Shown here: positions 20,780-33,297 of the stretch, in pieces
Numbering within the stretch: position 1 is the stretch's first letter
How the letters are laid out: the number at the start of each line of letters is the position of its first letter
DNA from: Acorus gramineus
Lineage: Eukaryota > Streptophyta > Magnoliopsida > Acorales > Acoraceae
Assembly: GCA_030737835.1 (NCBI GenBank)
Contig: CM060855.1
Coordinates: 13,542,114-13,606,113, forward strand
Direction of reading: 5' to 3'
DNA length: 64,000 bases
Notes under the pieces: generated by a model
What the model was told of the DNA's origin: nothing
The model's input: only the letters and a program-made list of their open reading frames with translations
Databases searched by the model: none
Position numbers and translations under genes: made by a program

Positions 20780-22560
20780 AATCTACCCACATAAATAATT
20801 GAATATGAGATCATTCATTGCAATAACAGTCATGAGAAATATTGACAATTAAAATGAGACCATGAAAGCACAAATCTTTGTTTGTGGAGGATGAGTTTAA
20901 AAAAGCTTTCTGGCCATTCAATTACAGATCAATAGAGTTGATTGTTCAAAGTGACCAGCCAACACATTAGATTGTTGCAATAAATTACATTTTTATTTGA
21001 CATTTCATTTGGAAAGTATAGGAAAAACAAAAGGAAAAGATTATAAAAAAAAAGACCACACCCATTACTTTCTCCCATAATTCCACTTCTCTTTAAACAT
21101 ATTTCTCATCTCATAAAATTGTGTGCCTTTTACTGGTTTGGAATAAATGAACTGAATAATAGAACAGAACCATCAGTTTTAGTTCAAAAGAAATCTAATC
21201 CAAATGCAAATCTTCATCATAATTTAGATGATAAAGGAAAGATGGATACATCAACACGAATTTGGAAATAAATAATACATTCCATCTTCTTTTATACCTC
21301 CATTCAAAGTTAATCGCACAAATGGAAGTTTATTTCATGTCAACAGATAAATGACAGACCAAACACAACTGTCGGCTATGCCAACAACCAAGGTGAAATG
21401 GCAAGCTTGACAGCTAACCATAAACATCATCTTGTCCCAAAGATCCACAAATAGTTCTATATGAGACTGGATATAGATTTATTTATTTATTTTGCTGTTG
21501 TCAATCTTGTGTCAATCCTCTTTAAAACTTGAGTGAAGAATCCAGATAAACTGCCTTGTTAAGTCCAGATGCCTATTACAGGTGATGAATTGGCAATGAA
21601 TATCCAATAAAGAAGAATGGCATTAAATTAATATTCCCATGTGATCTTGCAAATAGTCATGGATTCATGGTAGCAACTTCCCAAAGCTATCAAGTAAGGC
21701 TGACTATCACCCAGATCTTAGATAATCTCCAACAATTAAAAAAAAATAATGGGTGCTTATTATGTCTAGATTACAGAACTCACTAAACTGGAAATGACAC
21801 ATATCAACCGCTTCAATTTATGGTGGGAACCAACCCATTTGGATTTCTTGTATTTGGCAACTTTAACATAAATGGTATTTATCCTCTTTTTTTCATAATA
21901 CACTGACCCGAAAAATGTTCACCAAGGTCAGAGAAACTGTCAAAGCTTGGCCAACCTGCCAATACGATTCCATCTCGTAATAAATATAGTAAAAGAGCGT
22001 GGAGAGTCAGAGACCATGTAACTCCAACCACACTAACAATCCAGCTCAACTAAAACAAGCTGGAAATTAAATCTGGAAATCTTAGGACTCAAAGAAAAAG
22101 TAAAATTTTCAGTTCACAGAGAAACTGGAAGGGGCTTGGACCCTTAGCTCCGTGGTTGACAAGAGATTGAAACCATTAGATCATGGGTTTGTTGATGCTT
22201 CAAGGTGTGCTAGGTAGCATTCTTGCAAAGATTTTGTTGACATAAACCCCTAAATCCTAATTACATATATCTATATGACTCCTCCAAAAGAGTGTTATAA
22301 AACCTAAATCACAAAGTTATAAAACCTAACCCAACTTCAAAGTACCCCCAATAAAAAAAACCCCAAATAAACCCATATAGAACTCAAACAAAAACTACAT
22401 TTTCTCATACAAAGATCCCATCTTTCACATTAAAAAGCCCACATTTCAAAGATTGCAATAAACCCTTTCAAAAACAAAGCTTGCAGAATAACAAAAGAAA
22501 CAAAAATCACTACCCATCACATATAAAGCCACCATGAAAAGGGATGACACACCTGGTTTT
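20780..22560. other. Interior of the PIF/Harbinger-type element without clear coding
   Basis: AT-rich with no frame of useful length and no DDE transposase motifs that I can see. The composition changes to GC-rich at ~22560. Confidence 0.4.
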
Positions 22561-22599
22561 ACCTTTTGGTCGGAGATTGGAGGTCGAAACGTCGGAGGG

Positions 22600-22830
22600 T
22601 GGAGGTCAGAGGGACTGGTCCGCAACAGAGGAGGTGGGTCCGCGACCGAGGAGGAGGTCCGCGAAGATAGAGAGGCCGGTCCGTGACCGAGGAGGGGTTG
22701 TTTGATGTCGGGAGGAGGTGTCGCGAAGGTGGAGGGGCCGGGCCGTGACCGAGGAGGTTGCTTGGTGTCGGGAGGAGGTGCCGTGAAGGTGGAGGGGCCG
22801 GGCCGTGACCGAGGAGTGGTTGTCCGCGAC
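22600..22830. repeat. GC-rich minisatellite (60-62-bp units)
   Basis: Units containing CCGTGACCGAGGAGG and GGAGGAGGTG.CG.GAAGGTGG start near 22679, 22741 and 22801, with shorter related pieces upstream from 22610. In the minus strand they read in an open frame (22956-22606) with repeated ARPLHL..TSSRHQ text. This is probably the leader of the element's gene rather than a functional protein. Confidence 0.75.
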
Positions 22831-23186
22831 CGAGGAGGAGGTCCGCCGATTAGGGTTTGTGAGGGGTCTTTGGTTTCGACGAGGAGAAAAAAAAAATGCC
22901 CGAGGAGAGAGAGAGAGGAGGTGAAAAGGATTATATAGGGCTGGTAAATAAATCAAAGTAGTGGGGGTAGGATAGTCTTTTCACGTCAGGACGAAACAAC
23001 ATAATGCGGAGGCGGGAAAAAAAAGTGACATTGAATGAGCTGAAAAATTCAGAGTTTATATACTAAAAGAGGATAAATTTCAGCAGTTAATTGGGCCTCA
23101 ACCAAACAGACTTGTAACACAGAAGTGCTGAAAAATTCCAAATTAAGTCTAATAAATGCTGAATTTCAGCCGAACCAAACGCAGCC

Positions 23187-24227
23187 TAAGTTTCTTTGTT
23201 GGCGTAGAATAAATAAGGGTGAATTGTCCGAATATCCTATAGTCAAACCCCCAGGGCCCCAAACCCTTGTTATTTCTGTGTCCCTATTTAAAAAAAAAAA
23301 AAAAAAATTATACTCCTACAACAAACACTCAATTTTTTTTTTATCCTCCTCCCTTTAATTCCTCCGACCCCACTAAATCGTAATTTTTTTTCTATAAGTA
23401 CATATATATTTTCAGTAACTTACATAATTGAAAATATAATTTCTATAAATATAATAGTAAATGTATTATTATGTCATATAAAAATGAGAACTTACAAAAC
23501 ACTATAGAAACATACATTAATACATAACATTAATGCATGCGTGGTTCTTATAATGCCATAAAGTACATACTTGTTGGTGTTTAATTTATTTGAGTGTTTG
23601 ACTAATCATTGCATCTCTAATATAGTTTGGATTACGCTTTCTTCCTAGTGATGCACGTTTGCTAACTCGAAGATGTAACAGTTGAATCGACTTCAGCCAA
23701 AATGACATGAAGAAGATCCGGGGAAAGACAACAGCTCAATTCATTAGGATAGGAAAAGAACGTTGGAATGCAAACAGTCAATGAATTCAAGTGCTTTGAT
23801 GTATTTATTATGATAAAATATGTTCAGGTGTTATGCATTAACGTATGTTTCTCTTGTGTTTTACAGGTTACCATTTTTACATGATATGCATAATAATGCA
23901 TTTATAGATAATATTTACAGAAATTATATTTTATATTATGTAAGTTACAGAAAACATATATGCACTTATAGAGAAAAAACTATGAATTGCTAGGAATGAG
24001 AGAATTAAAGACGGAATGATAAATAAAAAAATTGAGTATTTACTGTAGGAGTTTAAATTTTTTTTTTTTTTTTAACAGACGGGGCATAAGAATAATAGGA
24101 GATTGGCTGCATTGCTATTTGGAAACTTAACCCAAGAAATATATATAATTATTTACTTTCTTTTTCACCATGCATTATCATTTTTTGTCTAGATGGATAT
24201 GGTTATGTCTAGCTGAGTAAGTTTCTT
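23187..24227. other. Intergenic AT-rich sequence
   Basis: Poly(A)/poly(T) tracts at 23290-23307 and 24058-24074 and weakly inverted AT-rich text (ATTATGTAAGTTACAGAAA near 23934 versus TTTTCAGTAACTTACATAAT near 23409). The latter suggest a foldback of about 550 bp spanning roughly 23310-24070. No coding is seen. Confidence 0.4.
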
Positions 24228-25934
24228 TATCTAGTTAAAACACTTGATAGGAATATATTATGACAATCATAACTATTATGAGCCACCACATCTTCTACTA
24301 CTGCAATCAAGTATTCAATTAATTGATTGAACGTGAGGGGTTCTTTTTTCTCAACCGTTATGCCCAACAACTTGGACATGTTACTTTTTCTATGTCCCTC
24401 ATTCTTCTCGATCACTTAAAATGTTTCAGAAACTAAACATTAATTATATTATGAGCTCAACAAACATATATCATCATAGTTAATACGTAGCAAAGATTTG
24501 GACATCTCTTTGTATTTTATGTAGCAGCCACCGAAACCTACTACGGACATTTGTTTTTTCTTATATAGATTTGTATATTATTTTTTGTTTTCCCAATTGG
24601 CCATCATAAATTATTTTGAAAATAGATAGTTGATATGGGTCAAGGATGATGAGATTGATACAACTCTCACATACTAATTAAATATATGACAAGATGATTG
24701 AGATTGATGGAAACTATTTTTGGACCATGTTAATTTTGATGACTTCTGAAGTTGACTCAGAAGAAACATAGTTGAAAAAATCATTACCTTAAAAAATGAT
24801 AAATATTCTCCGATTTCGTCCATTAAATGCAACTAGTTGAATGAATATAAAGCGCTTAATTATTCTATATATATACACACAACTAGTGATACTTAGATTT
24901 GTTAAAAACACATAAACAAAGATTATTTGCCACTGCAGCAAACATAAAATATTTCTTGATGTGAACAATGATCTCGTTTGCTACCGAATAAAACAAAACA
25001 TTTCTAGAAATTAAAGAACATGTCAACTTGTCAAATGCCCCCCTAAGGAGACCCCATCCTTTTCATTTGCTTGAACTAAAATAGATCAACTAATTTCTTG
25101 TCAATGGATAAAGAAGCATGTGTGTTGCAATTATTTGTTATTCTATTGCCGTGGGGATATATCCAAGGACTCCAATCACAATATATATACATATATACCT
25201 ATATGACACACACACACACACACACACACAAAAACACAAGTTAAATACACGCACAAATGCGCATGTTTAAAAAGCCATTGTAAGCCAAATAAATGAAACC
25301 AAGTGGAATATTATAATTTCATCACAAAATCAATCCAAAAACAAAAAAATAGAAAAAATTTCTAATTCAAAAGCATGATTTCCTCCATCTAAAAATCAAT
25401 CTAACTAAAGCCACACATCTCATCCATTCATCCAAAAATAAATTCCAGTCAACAACAACTCGACATCAAAAAAAAAAAGAGAGAGAGATCAAAGAACCAA
25501 AGCAAGCAAATATATACTTGGGCATCTATGAAGAGGAGGAACATACCCTCATACCAAATTCCAAACATTCAGTGCCTCACTCCATCCAAAAAAAAATATA
25601 TATATAACAAACAATATAATCAATAAAAAAAATACAGTTCAAAGAAGGAGTATTTATTTTCATAGCCAAAGAAACAGCAATATCTGTAGATCTAACATCA
25701 AACCAGGAACAAAAGACAACAAATTCCGATTCCTTTTGTAAATTAGTAAGATTCAGGGTGCCGATATGCAATCGGTCGATTTTTTTGTCAGGGACGTGGG
25801 TATAAATATTCAGGACCTGTTTATGACACAGATAGGGGTGTGATTGTGAAATAGACAGAATCTGGGGGTGATATGCAAAAAGCTCAGGCTGAATGTTTTT
25901 TGTCTGACATCGTCACACTTTTTAAGTGTGTTTA

Positions 25935-27480
25935 TTTATTACTGACTTATTAAAAAGTTTATGCCCAATATTTTCATTACCCTTTTTATCATTTAAACAA
26001 TTGATTGATTGTTAATATCTAAAACTTATCTATTAAGTGAAAGAGATCCACCTTTTTTGTTATTCATTTCCATTTATCTTTATCTTCTTTTATTTTTATT
26101 TTTTTTAATCACTTTTTTGTTGGTATTCTTATTTAATAAACTATTTATGTATTTTTTTTTAAATCTTATCCGTATTTTATTTGTGTTTGATAGTTTATTT
26201 CATCCCGAATTTATGGGGATTTAAAAACAAAAAAAGACTGGATAATTATTAAATTAAAAAAAATTAATAGATGATTTAATATTAAATAAATACTAGATAT
26301 CAAATCAATTTTTATTTTTAAATTTAAATTCCTTGATTGATAAAAATGTATTAAAAGAAATATATAAAAAAAAAACTAGTTTTAATGTTTTTAAATTTAA
26401 ATTCCGTGTTTATTTTTTGGGTTTTTGTCTATTTAGAAAAGAATTTTTATTTTATTTTATGTTATATGATTTATGCTTGCTTATGTTTTAATAATAATTA
26501 GATTAAAAAATTAGGTTTTATATTTGTTTTAAGATGACTTTTATAAAAATGATGAATGTGTTTTGTTTTGAATATCTTTAACAATATTTTTGCTCTGATT
26601 GCTTAACAATAAAAAAAAGTTCTAATCATTTTTTTGATTGAATGTTTTCAAGAGAATTGATTAAGGCATACACAGAGTTCAACACACAGGAAGAGTAAGT
26701 TGTTCTTTTTAATATTTTGATTTTATTTTTGTAATCTAATTAATTATTTTAGTCAAAAGTAGAGTTGATGTTCGTAAGGTTTTTTATTTCAATAATCATT
26801 TAAAAACAATTATTTAGAAAATAAATTTCAACTACAAAATAATGTAATGAGAATCTTTGGATAACATTTAAGTAATTTGTATATAATATCGATGAATAAA
26901 ATTTATTAGTTCTTTGTAGGTAGGAATAAAATTAATAATTAATATAACTTTTATATGTGAATGATATGTTGAAAAATGTGTCAACATTTTCATGAAATGC
27001 TAAGTTGTGGCAAAATAAATTATTGTTTTTTCTTTATGAGATACATTTGGTCTATATAGATAGAGAGATTTTTAGAATTTTTTAAGACTTATTAAAAGAT
27101 TTGATTGTTTATTTGGCTTTTTTTCAAGACTGCATATTTTATTTTTAATGATTTATTTGTGAGAGTAAAATAAGTGCACAAAAATTTGACTACCTTTTTA
27201 TTTTTTATATTAAAAATATTGATGATTTTTCATTTATTAGTTGTTGAACCATTAATATGTCCACTGTTTTTATTTTTATATATAAGAAAACCTGTGATTG
27301 ATATTTCAGAGATATGTACATGTTATTTTTGTATGTAGCACATTTTTTTTAGCATTGTATATATATATACACAAAGGCACAAGTTTATATATTTTTTTAT
27401 TTAATAAATATTTAATTTTTATATAATTATCATTATTTAATTGTTTATTTATATGCACGTTCTTTAGCACGTGCGTGTTG
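25935..27480. other. Copy-A-specific insertion in the duplicated block
   Basis: Very AT-rich segment absent from copy B, where CACACTTTTTAAATGTGTGTG is continuous. Both edges lie in GTGT/TTTA-rich text, so ends and target duplication cannot be set exactly. A hairpin-like GCACGTTCTTTAGCACGTGC is at the right edge (27455-27474). It could be an unclassified element or a sequence lost from copy B. Confidence 0.5.
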
Positions 27481-27481
27481 C

Positions 27482-27521
<40 letters not shown>
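27482..27521. repeat. (GT)n(TA)n microsatellite
   Basis: Perfect GT run followed directly by a TA run at the right edge of the copy-A-specific segment. Confidence 0.95.
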
Positions 27522-27957
27522 TAGTAATGTAACTTGGGTTTGGGATTTTGGGAATAATCCCATGGTTGAAGTGAGACAAGAATTTTTCATTTTATATATT
27601 GGCTCACTTATAGAGTGATGTCTTGAAAAGACAAAAGGAAAAGTAATCCACATATAAATTTGTTCCTTAAACATATTTTCAGGGACAAATAACACTTCAA
27701 AGAAAGCATTATATCTGTCTCAAAACTTGATCTTTTAGTGTTCCATAAATTTCTTTTTGATTTTTATATATATCACTCTCTCATTATCATCCAATTAAAT
27801 GGATTTTAATTAGATGGTTAAAAAAATCACCCATGAAATCACATATATTATCATGAGCACATGATCTCTTTCTTTTTCTCTTGTAATTTTTTTATGGATT
27901 ATTTTCTGACATCTGATTGAATGCACGCCAATTGATTAAAGAAAATTTTTATTGTAT

Positions 27958-27961
<4 letters not shown>

Positions 27962-28013
<52 letters not shown>

Positions 28014-28014
28014 G
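27962..28014. repeat. (GA)n microsatellite followed by a G run
   Basis: About 20 GA units followed by ~12 G residues. Copy B of the duplicated block has only a short, interrupted version (43714-43780), so the run expanded in copy A. Confidence 0.95.
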
Positions 28015-28037
28015 AATGAGAAGGAAAGAAAACAGAG

Positions 28038-30275
28038 CATGGCATATGCATTTTCAATAATCCAATCATTATATTAACTGCAATAGGCATTCTAGTCATT
28101 GAGAATCTGCATTCGAGTCTCCAAAGCATTTAAGTCAAAGATAATAAGAAAATCACAATGGGTTCGCTGGTTCTCTGGTTTGAAGTGCTGCTACTAGATG
28201 ACTATCTGACCGTTATATCGTGGAAGACTGTCGTCGAAACCCATGAGTACCAATGCAGAGAAAATTTAATCTTAAAGACACAAAGTTCAACTCTAACTTC
28301 AGTCTTCATCATTCAACTGAACTAAACATTCACCAAATCAGTACGCTTTGCTTGTTATTCATTGTCTTATAGACATTACTCTTGTACTATTTTGCTTACA
28401 TTTTTGTATATTGGATGCGAGACATTATATCCCAACATGGCCCAACAAACCCAAAGAATAGAAATAAGGTGTTGTTATACCCAGATCCATTTTCAGCCCC
28501 AATTCTAGCCCTATATGTGTCGATAAAAAATTAATGGACTAAATGCTCATGTTAACATGATATATGCTTCAAAAGAATTGTTTTACATTTTTCATAAATA
28601 CATTCATGCAATTCATTGGAGTATATGCTTCATTTTTTATAAAAGCATATACATCATTAAATGAGATATACTATTTTTAAAAAATTTAAAACACGTGTAG
28701 ACTAGAATTGGAGATGCAGACTGACCCCTTGAAATAGCAATTGGTTTGTTTGGATTTATGAGAATCTGGAAGTCTTCCAATGTTATAGATGGTTGAGATT
28801 TTCTCACATGCTAAATCATTGCTTTTGCATATATCTATATCTATATCTAATATATCTATATCTATCTATTCCATATCTATATCTATCTATCTATACTACC
28901 TATAAAAGTATCAATCCATGAAAAACATTCACTTGACATGTTTACTTTTCTCAATTCTTGAAAATCAATTCCTATCACAAATGTCCTTTCGTTTGACATA
29001 TTTACCTTTTTTCTATTCAATTCATTCTTTCAACTTAGCATTCCCGGATGGGATGGGATTACAAAGAGTCATCAATTATTACTTTTTATGAAACCTTACA
29101 AAATGAAAATGAAAACCCTAACAATTACTTGACGCACAGATGAAAGGAGGCCGCGTGGGGGGAGGAGAAGAAGCGGAGGAGGTAGAGTTCAAGAAGCTTG
29201 TCGAGGTCTTCACGACCACTTGTCAATGTTGAATTCCAAGGATCACTTTAACCGCCTCTCGGACCTCTTCATTCTCACTGTATTCAGGTCACCAACGATA
29301 AACATCTTCGTCGTTGCCCTGTTTTCTTTCCCGCTTTGAGTCCTTTGCCTCCTTTGTCGATAATATCCTTTTTGGGGTCACTGACTCCTCCTACCCCGCC
29401 TCCTCCAATACGACCAAGTCACATCTAATTCATGTTATGAAGCCCTTTGTCAATCTTAGATCTCAAAATGGTTAATCCGTTGATTTTTTTTAAAAAAATA
29501 TTCATCATATAATCATTTATGGATGCTCCAAAAAGAAATAGGACTTTGATTTATTATGTGGAGATGTGATGTTTTTCCATTAGCTCTTTATACTCGTCAA
29601 GAATATTGTTAATGTATTAGACCAAATTTTTTTTGTTATGCAGGCCTTGGGATTTATTAGATTTATAATTGCATGACAATATATTTTGTTATTACTGTGT
29701 GCATTTAATTTGGCAAGCCGTGAGAAAGATCTAGCTTTTACGTAACATGACATGACTTTGTGATAAATACACATGATATAAAAGGATTTGATGTATGCCT
29801 TTTATTTTGTAGGATTAAGACAGAACTTTAATAGGAACCTTTTTGAAAAACATGAAGCAACGATCTCCGACGAGATCCTCAGGAAGGTGTTGCTCGTATC
29901 AATGCTTGATGGATTTGGTGAATTCGCATGAGGTGTTTGTTCTTTGGTTTGAAACATCCATGCATGCTTTGTGAATGAAAATACTATTGCAATTTCAATG
30001 CAAATTATAAATATTTGAGATGTGATTCCTTTAATTATTTTTAGCTTATTTCTGTACTTTTATTCATTTCAATATTTGAGACGTGATTCCTCTTAAGTAT
30101 TTATAACTTAATTATGTATTTATATCAAAAGATGCTTAATTTCAGTGATCGATTGGCTATCTAATAAAGTGGGCAAGGTAGCAGTTGTTATTGGTTCAAG
30201 AGAATAAAAGTGATTAATTATAATTTAAAGTAAAATAATTGTGTATAAATACATTGTTCTTGTCAGAAACATCAT
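28038..30275. other. Intergenic with a GC-rich gene-derived remnant
   Basis: TATC/TATATC simple repeats occupy 28830-28895. Bases 29120-29460 are GC-rich and give broken coding-like text on the plus strand, including MLNSKDHFNRLSDLFILTVF and, in another frame, SRFESFASFVDNILFGVTDS. A further piece at 29820-29930 reads NRNLFEKHEATISDEILRKV. They look like exons of a decayed gene or of a captured gene, but I do not recognise the parent. Confidence 0.4.
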
Positions 30276-32852
30276 TGTAATAGCCCGGATCCTCTTATGC
30301 CGACTTATGCTAATATTTACGTGTTTGGATTGCAAAATATGATAAGTTTATGTTATTAAGCTTTTTGTCCTTGAAGCCTTGCATTTGGTTACATTTTCAG
30401 AAAGCACCTTCGAGGCATAATTGGATTTTGCGCTAAACATATGAAGTCTTCATTTTTGAGTTATCTCTCATATAAAATTAGTTTGGTGTCATTTGGAGCT
30501 ATATTAGAAAAGTTATGGCTGTTTTACCATTTCTACCCTTAGAAGAAGAAATCGCAAGGTCTTCTGTTCGTCGCTTCTTTTAATATAGTTGGAGGCTTTT
30601 TTTGATCTTGGTCTAGACATAGAAGTTATACATATTTTCGTTACCTTTCCAACAGAAATTGAATCATTTGAAGTGGACTCTCCTACAACAAGATATAGCG
30701 GTTTGAGTCGAGGCTGCGCAGGTTATTAAGGAGGGGTACTTTGGTAATTTTAGCGGATTTATAAATTTCATTTGATTGTTAGGTGAGTCGGTGGCGTGGG
30801 TGGTTATATATGGTGAGAGAGAGAGTCGTCCGAGACTCATTTGAGGGAAAACAAAAAGGGGAAAAATTGGGAAAAATTAGGAAAAGCTTCGTGGAATATT
30901 TTTCGTGCTATACTGGGTAAGGATTCTTGTTCTTTTCATCGTTATTCTTCATCTAGGGTTGTTCTATTTTAGTTCTAAATTAAAAATTGTGATTTGGGAC
31001 TGAAATATGAATTTGTTCTTGGGGCTGGGTAAATAAGAATTGGAGAGTTATTTTGATTGCGTTAACTTAGGGTTTGTATTTAGGACATCGGATTTGATTT
31101 GGGGGAAACTGAGAATTTCTTGATTATTAGAATTATATGTTAGTATCTGATTGAGATTATATTTTTATCAGTGGATTTCCTCTCTGCCTGTTTTAAGAGT
31201 TGGAATAGGATGAGTCTAGTTGAGGTGGTGAATTGCGGGGTAAGTAACCCGATCGATATTTGCTTGTCCTACATTCCATTCCACGTGGTATTGTCATAAG
31301 TGACCCAATATTTGTGTTTGTTATTTTCAATTCCGCGCTTCATTGTTGTTTCTTATCATCTCTGATATTGTTTGATATTCAAAACTGTTTTTATCCCTAT
31401 TTATTCGTGAAACAACTATTGTCGGTTACTATACTATATTGTTGAGACCCAGAATTATTCATGTCACCTTTATTAATTAGAATTGTTTCTCATTGAGGCT
31501 TGCTTCATATTTATCCACTATAATTCAATTATCATTCGAGAGTGTGGTTTATGTTATCCCAGTTCAGATTAGTCTTTGAAGTGTCATTATTGAGGTTTGC
31601 TTCGTGATTCATCATCATTATCTAATCGTTGTCATTTATCATTGTTCTAGACAGTTTTCGAGAGTTACTAAATCTATAGTTGATTTGTGAGCCTTTCTTT
31701 GATCATGATGTATCCATCCCAGTGTCTTGCCATTGATCTATGATCTGCATGGTCGTGCTGTCCGACCATGAAGCCTTGTACTGTGTGTTTCATTGCTTGT
31801 ATATTACCTCTTGAATTTGTATTCTTGGAGTTGGATGACCATAGACCTTACAGTGAGGGTTGAGGATTACCTCCCCAGCGCGCATGAGTACGTACGGTCC
31901 AGCGAGGGGGACTTGAGAATACCCTGCCGTGCCTGGACGTTCCGAGGGCCAGGTAGCGATTCCGCGGTGGACGTTCCGAGGGCCACACGCGAGAGGTATA
32001 GATGTGGACATCCCGGACATAGGGGCCGAGATGGGGTCATGTAGATGGTCTATCCAGAGCTTCAGTCATTCAGGAGCCAGAGTTGTGATTCCCTTATCAT
32101 TCTTGTAAAGTTGTGACATCTCGAGTGCCATCAATGAGTTAATTGACCTTCTTTGCTTGATGGGTGATTTCAGAGTATGTGCCTTCAGTCCAGTGGTGTT
32201 GCTTCTTGATGATATTTATTGGTCCTATCACTTGTGATGTGTTCGTTTGAGCTATTCATTCATATTTTTATATATCAGCGATGTTATTGTTCTCTATAGA
32301 GTGCTTTCATGTGTTATTATGCTTTGACCTGATGTTGACGAAGCTTGACTTTGATGTCATCCTTGTTTTCCTTATGCGTGGAATGTCTGGGTTGCTTACT
32401 GAGCATCTTTCGCTCATTCTATTCTATTTTCCTATTTTTGCAGAGTAGAGGCGGGGGTTCTTGGGCGTTGACTTTGTCTTCTTTTGGGGGTCACGTCCAG
32501 TTGGTGATAGGTATATATATATATAGATATGGATATTGTTGATGTTTTGGATCTGTATATGATTATTTTTTGTAGAGGCTGGTCTAGTGAACCATGCCTA
32601 TGTTAAAATGCTCTGTATATATGGATGACTGTATATGAGGTGTGTTAGATGCTCTGTTGACTGCTTAAACTTTCCTGGGTGAGTTTATATAGGTGATTAT
32701 ATATTTCTTGATGATTATATGTTATCCTAGGGTTGTTACCAGATGAGTTTATATAGGGTGGTTATTTCAATATTTTTTTATATATAAAAGAATGGTGAGT
32801 TTTGAAACACGTGGCGTGCATGTGTCGAGGGTTTGGGACACGGGCCGTCACA
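30276..32852. mobile_element. Solo LTR of a large LTR retrotransposon
   Basis: 2577 bp starting TGTAATAGCCCGGATCC and ending GGGACACGGGCCGTCACA, with the perfect 5-bp target duplication ATCAT at 30271-30275 and 32853-32857. There is no internal retroviral domain and no second LTR, so it is the product of LTR-LTR recombination. The length and the GCCCG/CGGGCC-type ends fit the long LTRs of plant Ty3/gypsy chromovirus elements; this lineage call is an inference. GC content is higher than in the flanks. Confidence 0.85.
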
Positions 32853-33297
32853 ATCATAACTTACTTGAAATATATATATAATAATTAAATCTGATTAAAT
32901 TATATTTATGAATAATACATTATACATGTCAATAATTTTATAAATGGTTTATCACTATATCGTAAAGATATATTTGATATTACGTGTATTTGTTTGATAT
33001 ATTTATATAATGTCACATTTTTCTTCAGCATTATCTATGTGCATTTTCATATACTATTAGACTTATACAGCATTCATGTACGTTTTTTCTTATACAACGT
33101 ACATGTACATCAACTAGTTAATTAAAAATCTAGCTTAGCGATTGGTTGGGGAGGATCATAATGATGATTGCGGATTAGGTAACTTTCAAATGACAAATAA
33201 ATTCCATTTGTAATTTAACTCCATGACCTACATATATAACTTACTAGAATAGGGAGGGTGGTCCCATTTCGATCAGCATTTTCTTTATGTCCTGGTT

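Larger units (their letters stand above)
19331..23186 (-). mobile_element. PIF/Harbinger-type DNA transposon, non-autonomous
   Basis: A 22-bp terminal inverted repeat (starting GGCTGCGTTTGGTTCG) is identical at both ends. The flanks are TTA on the left and TAA on the right, which fits the TWA target of this superfamily with one change. The element of ~3.86 kb contains a Myb/SANT-like exon on the minus strand (20552-20779), ~100-bp tandem repeats near the left end, and a GC-rich minisatellite near the right end, which would be the 5' side of its gene. I see no DDE transposase coding, so it depends on a relative. Confidence 0.75.
24228..28037. repeat. Duplicated block, copy A (direct, ~17 kb from copy B)
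   Basis: Bases 24228-25930 and 27485-28037 match 41555-43802 in the same order and orientation, beginning ATCTAGTTAAAACACTT and including TATGAGCCACCACATC, TCAACCGTTATGCCCAAC and TATGGGTCAAGGATGATGAG. Copy A carries ~1.55 kb (about 25935-27480) that copy B lacks. It also includes a CA repeat (25207-25230) and segments related to the Helitron at 5064-6775. No real gene is evident; a 62-residue minus-strand frame (24415-24227) is interrupted by a stop in copy B. Confidence 0.8.

Noticed and set aside
22606..22956. 116-residue minus-strand frame with internal repeats
   Set aside because: It is made by the GC-rich minisatellite in the transposon leader and has no domain.
27306..28129. Minus-strand frames with THTHTH and SLSLSL runs
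   Set aside because: They translate the (GT)n and (GA)n microsatellites.
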